From the NCBI GenBank assembly GCA_947632745.1, contig CANRQH010000059.1, positions 1 to 8,215 on the forward strand: a DNA stretch of 8,215 nucleotides. Direction: 5' to 3'. The DNA is from an uncultured Clostridia bacterium (GTDB lineage Bacteria > Bacillota > Clostridia > TANB77 > CAG-508). The notes under the pieces are model-generated. The model made no database searches and was not told where the DNA came from. It saw only the letters and a program-made list of their open reading frames with translations. Both the position numbers and the translations under genes were made by a program. This document shows, piece after piece, positions 5,710 through 8,215 of this stretch. Numbering within the stretch: the first letter of the stretch is position 1; each line of letters opens with the position of its first letter.

Positions 5710-5774
5710 TGAAAAAAAGGCGCAAAAATAATATTAAAAGAAAACAAACTGTGAAAATAGAAGATAGAAGGTGA
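5709..5774 (+). CDS. Possible 21-residue basic small ORF between the lspA-like gene and rluD
   Basis: An ATG overlaps the stop codon of the lspA-like gene (TGATG, 5707-5711) and opens 21 codons ending in TGA at 5772-5774, seven bases before the rluD start. About half the residues are Lys or Arg (MKKRRKNNIKRKQ...). The overlapping stop-start arrangement would allow translational coupling, and the frame fills the gap exactly. Against it, A-rich sequence readily yields Lys-rich open frames, it has no ribosome binding site of its own, and it could be a shifted remnant of the basic LspA-like tail. Confidence 0.2.
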   Translation: MKKRRKNNIKRKQTVKIEDRR

Positions 5775-5780
5775 AAAAAC

Positions 5781-6702
5781 ATGGATAATAAAAAAATAAC
5801 TGTAAAAGAAGATGGTATTGGAAAAAGGTTAGATGTTTATATTTCAGAAACAGAAAAAGATATTTCTAGAAGCATGGTTCAAAAATTAATAGAAGAAGAA
5901 AATATAAAAGTAAATAACAAAAAACAAAAAGCTTCATATAAAGTACAGTTAGGGGATTTAATAGAAATTAATATTCCAGAAGCAAAAGAAGTAAATATAA
6001 AAGCACAAGACATTGCATTAGATATTATTTACGAAGATGAAGACATAATAGTTATAAATAAGCCTAAAGGTATGGTAGTTCATCCTGCAAATGGAAACCT
6101 AGATGGAACCCTTGTAAATGCGGTAATGGCAATATGCAAAGATTCATTATCAGGAATTGGTGGAGAAATAAGACCAGGAATAGTTCATAGATTAGACAAA
6201 GATACATCAGGGGCGATAATAGTTGCTAAAAATGATAAAGCACACATAAATTTAAGCAATCAGCTAAAAGAACATAAAATAAAAAAAACGTATATTGCTT
6301 TAGTTAGAGGAATAATAAAAGAAGATGAAGCAACAATAAAAATGCCAATTTCTAGAAGTACAAAAGACAGAAAGAAAATGGCAGTAAACAAAGATGGAAA
6401 AAATGCAATTACTCATTTTAAAGTGCTTCGGAAGATATGAAAATAAATACACGCTCTTAGAAATAAATATAGAAACAGGAAGAACGCACCAAATTAGAGT
6501 ACATTTATCACATATAGGATATCCAATAATAGGAGATGAAGTATATTCAAATGGTAAAAATGAATGGCAAATAAAAGGTCAATGCTTGCATGCTTGGAAA
6601 TTAGAGTTTATTCATCCAACAATAGGAAAGCCGATGAAGCTAGAGGCAAAATTACCAGAATATTTTGAAAAAATAATAAAGGATTTAAAATCTAGAAAGT
6701 AA
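5781..6702 (+). pseudogene. rluD: RluD-type 23S rRNA pseudouridine synthase, interrupted by a frameshift
   Basis: RluA/RluD-family enzymes convert uridines of rRNA to pseudouridine. Frame one (5781-6440, 219 residues) holds an S4 RNA-binding domain (about 14-62), DEDIIVINKPKGMVVHP (86-102) and the catalytic motif HRLDKDTSG (136-144) with Asp139. It then hits TGA at 6438-6440. The rest of the family sequence continues in the +1 frame to 6702: RYENKYTLLEINIETGRTHQIRVHL ... GDEVY ... CLHAWKLEFIHP. Joined, the parts give about 305 residues, the normal length, so one extra base around 6426-6435 explains the break. An ATG at 6394 could restart the C-terminal part (102 codons), but that piece alone lacks the catalytic Asp. 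The start follows AAGGTG (5768-5773) by seven bases. It could be a true pseudogene, a sequencing error or a recoded gene. Confidence 0.88.
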
Positions 6703-6703
6703 A

Positions 6704-6827
6704 ATGTCCCAAAAAGAACCGGTCCCTGTTGGGCATGTACAAAAAAGAACCGGTCCCTGTTGGGCATGTACAAAAAAGAACCGGTCCCAATTGAGCATGT
6801 CCCAAAAAGAACCGGTCCCTATTGAAC
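6704..6827 (+). repeat. Four 31-bp tandem repeats between rluD and the rluB-type gene
   Basis: Four units of exactly 31 bases follow one another without gaps: 6704-6734, 6735-6765, 6766-6796 and 6797-6827. All share the core AAAAAGAACCGGTCCC. The parts around it vary: ATGTCCC in units 1 and 4 but ATGTACA in units 2 and 3; the end is TGTTGGGC in units 1 and 2, AATTGAGC in unit 3 and TATTGAAC in unit 4. The core is far richer in G+C than its surroundings. The array starts one base after the rluD stop and runs up to the ribosome binding site of the next gene. Since 31 is not a multiple of 3, any translation across it changes frame in each unit. Confidence 0.93.
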
Positions 6828-6842
6828 AAGAAAGGAAATTTT

Positions 6843-7559
6843 ATGGAAGAAATGAGATTACAAAAATATTTAGCTTTAGCAGGAGTAGCATCTAGAAGAA
6901 AGTGTGAAGAACTAATTTTAGAAGGCAAAGTTGAAGTTAATGGGAAAGTAGTTACAGTATTAGGAACAAAAGTGAATTCTAATACAGATGAAATTAAGTG
7001 TAATGGCAAAATTGTAAAAATAGATGAAGAAAAAGTATATATTTTGTTAAATAAACCCATAGGATATGTAACAACAGCAAAAGAACAGTTTGGAAGAGAT
7101 AAGGTAGTGGATTTGGTAAAAATAAATAAAAGAATAGTTCCTGTGGGAAGACTTGATATGTACACATCTGGAGCACTTATTTTAACAAATGATGGAGATT
7201 TAGTAAATAAATTGACACACCCTAAAAATGAAGTGGACAAAACCTATAATGTAACAGTAAAAGGAATTGTAAGTAAAGAAGATGTAGAAAAATTAAGTAA
7301 TGGTGTAACAATAGACGATAATTATACAACTAAACCTGCAAAAGTTAAAATTTTAAAAACTGATGAAATTAAAAAAGTATCTAGGATTCAAATTACAATT
7401 CATGAAGGCAAAAATAGGCAAGTAAGGAAGATGTGTGAAGCCATAAATAAAAAAGTACTTGCTTTACATAGATGCAAAATAGGAAATATTGATGTAAAAG
7501 ATTTAAAAATAGGAGAGTGGAGATATTTAAGCACAAAAGAAATAGAAAACTTAAAATAA
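6843..7559 (+). CDS. rluB: RsuA/RluB-family rRNA pseudouridine synthase
   Basis: Enzymes of this family change a specific uridine to pseudouridine in ribosomal RNA; the RluB type acts on helix 89 of 23S rRNA. From ATG 6843 the protein has 238 residues, usual for the family. An S4 RNA-binding domain covers about 4-50 (RLQKYLALAGVASRRKCEELI, then GKVEVNGK). The catalytic domain follows with LLNKPIGYVTT (68-78), VPVGRLDMYTSG with catalytic Asp105, LTHPKNEVDKTY (124-135) and EGKNRQVRKMCEAI (188-201). I chose ATG 6843 because AAAGGA (6831-6836) is six bases before it; an in-frame TTG at 6822 lies inside the last tandem repeat and has no such site. It reads on from the rluD region with no terminator between. 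RluB is the likely member, but RsuA or RluF cannot be excluded from sequence alone. Confidence 0.92.
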   Translation: MEEMRLQKYLALAGVASRRKCEELILEGKVEVNGKVVTVLGTKVNSNTDEIKCNGKIVKIDEEKVYILLNKPIGYVTTAKEQFGRDKVVDLVKINKRIVPVGRLDMYTSGALILTNDGDLVNKLTHPKNEVDKTYNVTVKGIVSKEDVEKLSNGVTIDDNYTTKPAKVKILKTDEIKKVSRIQITIHEGKNRQVRKMCEAINKKVLALHRCKIGNIDVKDLKIGEWRYLSTKEIENLK

Positions 7560-7615
7560 TGTAAAAACTAAGTTAAATAGTTTAAATATTAAATTTTAAA
7601 AACTTTCCCAAAGTA

Positions 7616-7644
7616 TAGACAACAAGAGATTTTAGTGATAAAAT
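7616..7644 (+). promoter_or_regulatory. Candidate promoter of the right-edge gene
   Basis: TAGACA (7616-7621) and TAAAAT (7639-7644) are 17 bases apart, and TG at 7636-7637 gives an extended -10. The leader to the ATG at 7679 would be about 30 bases. No clear terminator is seen after the rluB-type gene, so readthrough from it is also possible. Confidence 0.5.
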
Positions 7645-7678
7645 TATAACATAAAATTTGTACAGGGAGGAATAAAAA

Positions 7679-8215
7679 ATGGTTGAAGATAGCCAAATTA
7701 AAGCACAAGTATCGCCATTTGCTATTAGAAAAGGCGAAATAAAGAAATTTGATGGTCAAGATGGATATGTATCTATGAATCAAGTTATACATAAGATAAA
7801 CGTAGGTCATATTACTGACATTCATTTTGCTATTTTATATTTAGTAAATGAGTTTGAATTTATCACATCAAGACAATTAATGCAAATGCTAAAAATTAAA
7901 GGATATGAAGTAAGTTCTCAAGACAAACTAAATAATAAACTAGAAGGGCTAATTAAGTCTAAAATTTTAACAAGATATTACTTTAATTCTGATGAAGGAA
8001 AAGGTATTTATAGAATATATTGTTTAGAGAAGATGGGAAAATATTTACTAGATACAAGAGATGATGTTGAATGTAAATGGCAACCATCTGATAATACAAA
8101 ACCAGTTGCCATGATAAAGAAACGTTTAGCAGGAAATCAAGTAATTATAGCATATTTAAGTAAAGTAAAAGTATTTGATTCATATACTGTAAAACCAATG
8201 CTTACTGCAAAAACT
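7679..8215 (+). CDS. Winged-helix-like protein of unknown function, truncated by the window edge
   Basis: From ATG 7679 the frame stays open for 179 codons to the right edge, so the gene is partial at its 3' end. The start has a strong ribosome binding site, AGGGAGGA (7664-7671), seven bases upstream. Residues about 46-125 look like a winged helix: TDIHFAILYLVNEFEFITSRQLMQML, a recognition-helix candidate KLNNKLEGLIKSKILTRYYF, then a wing and YCLEKMGKYLL. This pattern, with a helix-rich start followed by 'leads to end of gene'-type LE-x-MGKYLL, recalls the replication-relaxation type of winged-helix proteins on plasmids and integrated elements, but I cannot confirm it. Residues 140-179 begin a second region (KPVAMIKKRLAGNQVIIAYLSKV). 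There is no signal peptide or transmembrane helix in the visible part. It may mark the start of an accessory region to the right. Confidence 0.75.
   Translation, partial: MVEDSQIKAQVSPFAIRKGEIKKFDGQDGYVSMNQVIHKINVGHITDIHFAILYLVNEFEFITSRQLMQMLKIKGYEVSSQDKLNNKLEGLIKSKILTRYYFNSDEGKGIYRIYCLEKMGKYLLDTRDDVECKWQPSDNTKPVAMIKKRLAGNQVIIAYLSKVKVFDSYTVKPMLTAKT

Noticed and set aside
6822..6824. TTG start for the rluB-type gene
   Set aside because: It lies in the fourth repeat with no ribosome binding site, and adds seven residues before the conserved S4 domain; ATG 6843 has AAAGGA six bases upstream.
6704..6827. CRISPR array
   Set aside because: The units are contiguous with no unique spacers of constant length, there are no cas genes nearby, and differences are scattered at unit flanks; this is a simple tandem repeat.
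6692..7240. Minus-strand frame of 182 codons and a plus-strand frame at 6704-6895 over the tandem repeats
   Set aside because: Their regular peptide pattern comes only from translating the 31-bp repeats, and the rest is opposite or out of frame with the rluB-type gene.
7560..7610. Possible terminator after the rluB-type gene
   Set aside because: AGTTT and AAACT can pair, but the intervening AT-rich bases give only a bulged weak stem and no T-run follows.
7589..7825. Minus-strand frame of 78 codons opposite the start of the right-edge gene
   Set aside because: It overlaps the clear promoter, ribosome binding site and N-terminus of the plus-strand gene and has no ribosome binding site of its own.

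Overview
The window looks like chromosomal DNA of a low-GC Clostridia-type Firmicute. The base composition is strongly A+T-rich, codons end in A or T, ribosome binding sites are strong AGGAGG-like sequences, promoters match the sigma-A consensus, and the gene set fits: lexA, mltG, dapA, a DUF4364-type winged-helix gene, an lspA-rluD pair and an RsuA/RluB-type gene. Identifications come from reading motifs in the translations; no database search was possible.

Layout, left to right. (1) Positions 1-2884, plus strand: lexA behind a near-consensus promoter, then a membrane-anchored protein with a copper-amine-oxidase-like stalk region and an SH3-like domain, then mltG (endolytic murein transglycosylase). 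There is no convincing terminator between these three, so they may be cotranscribed. (2) 2898-3381, minus strand: a complete RelBE-type toxin-antitoxin pair with its own promoter and a small operator-like inverted repeat. It converges on mltG, and the two stop codons lie in the two arms of one 14-bp palindrome. (3) 3536-4414, plus strand: dapA (lysine/diaminopimelate synthesis), followed by a long, apparently bidirectional terminator. (4) 4489-5040, minus strand: a DUF4364-type winged-helix protein with a clear promoter. (5) 5248-7559, plus strand: an LspA-like membrane protein lacking one of the two catalytic aspartates, an rluD-type pseudouridine synthase gene broken by a single-base frameshift, four perfectly phased 31-bp tandem repeats, and an intact RluB/RsuA-type pseudouridine synthase gene. 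(6) 7679 to the right edge: the start of an open reading frame with a winged-helix-like fold, cut off by the window end.

Most of the window is housekeeping: SOS control, peptidoglycan processing and precursor supply, rRNA modification and lipoprotein processing. I do not see a convincing new multi-gene system. The items most worth a second look are the lspA-like/rluD/31-bp-repeat stretch, where three irregularities sit side by side, and the lexA-stalk-protein junction, where the only good ribosome binding site is separated from the start codon by a perfect hairpin that also encodes a possible 9-codon leader peptide.
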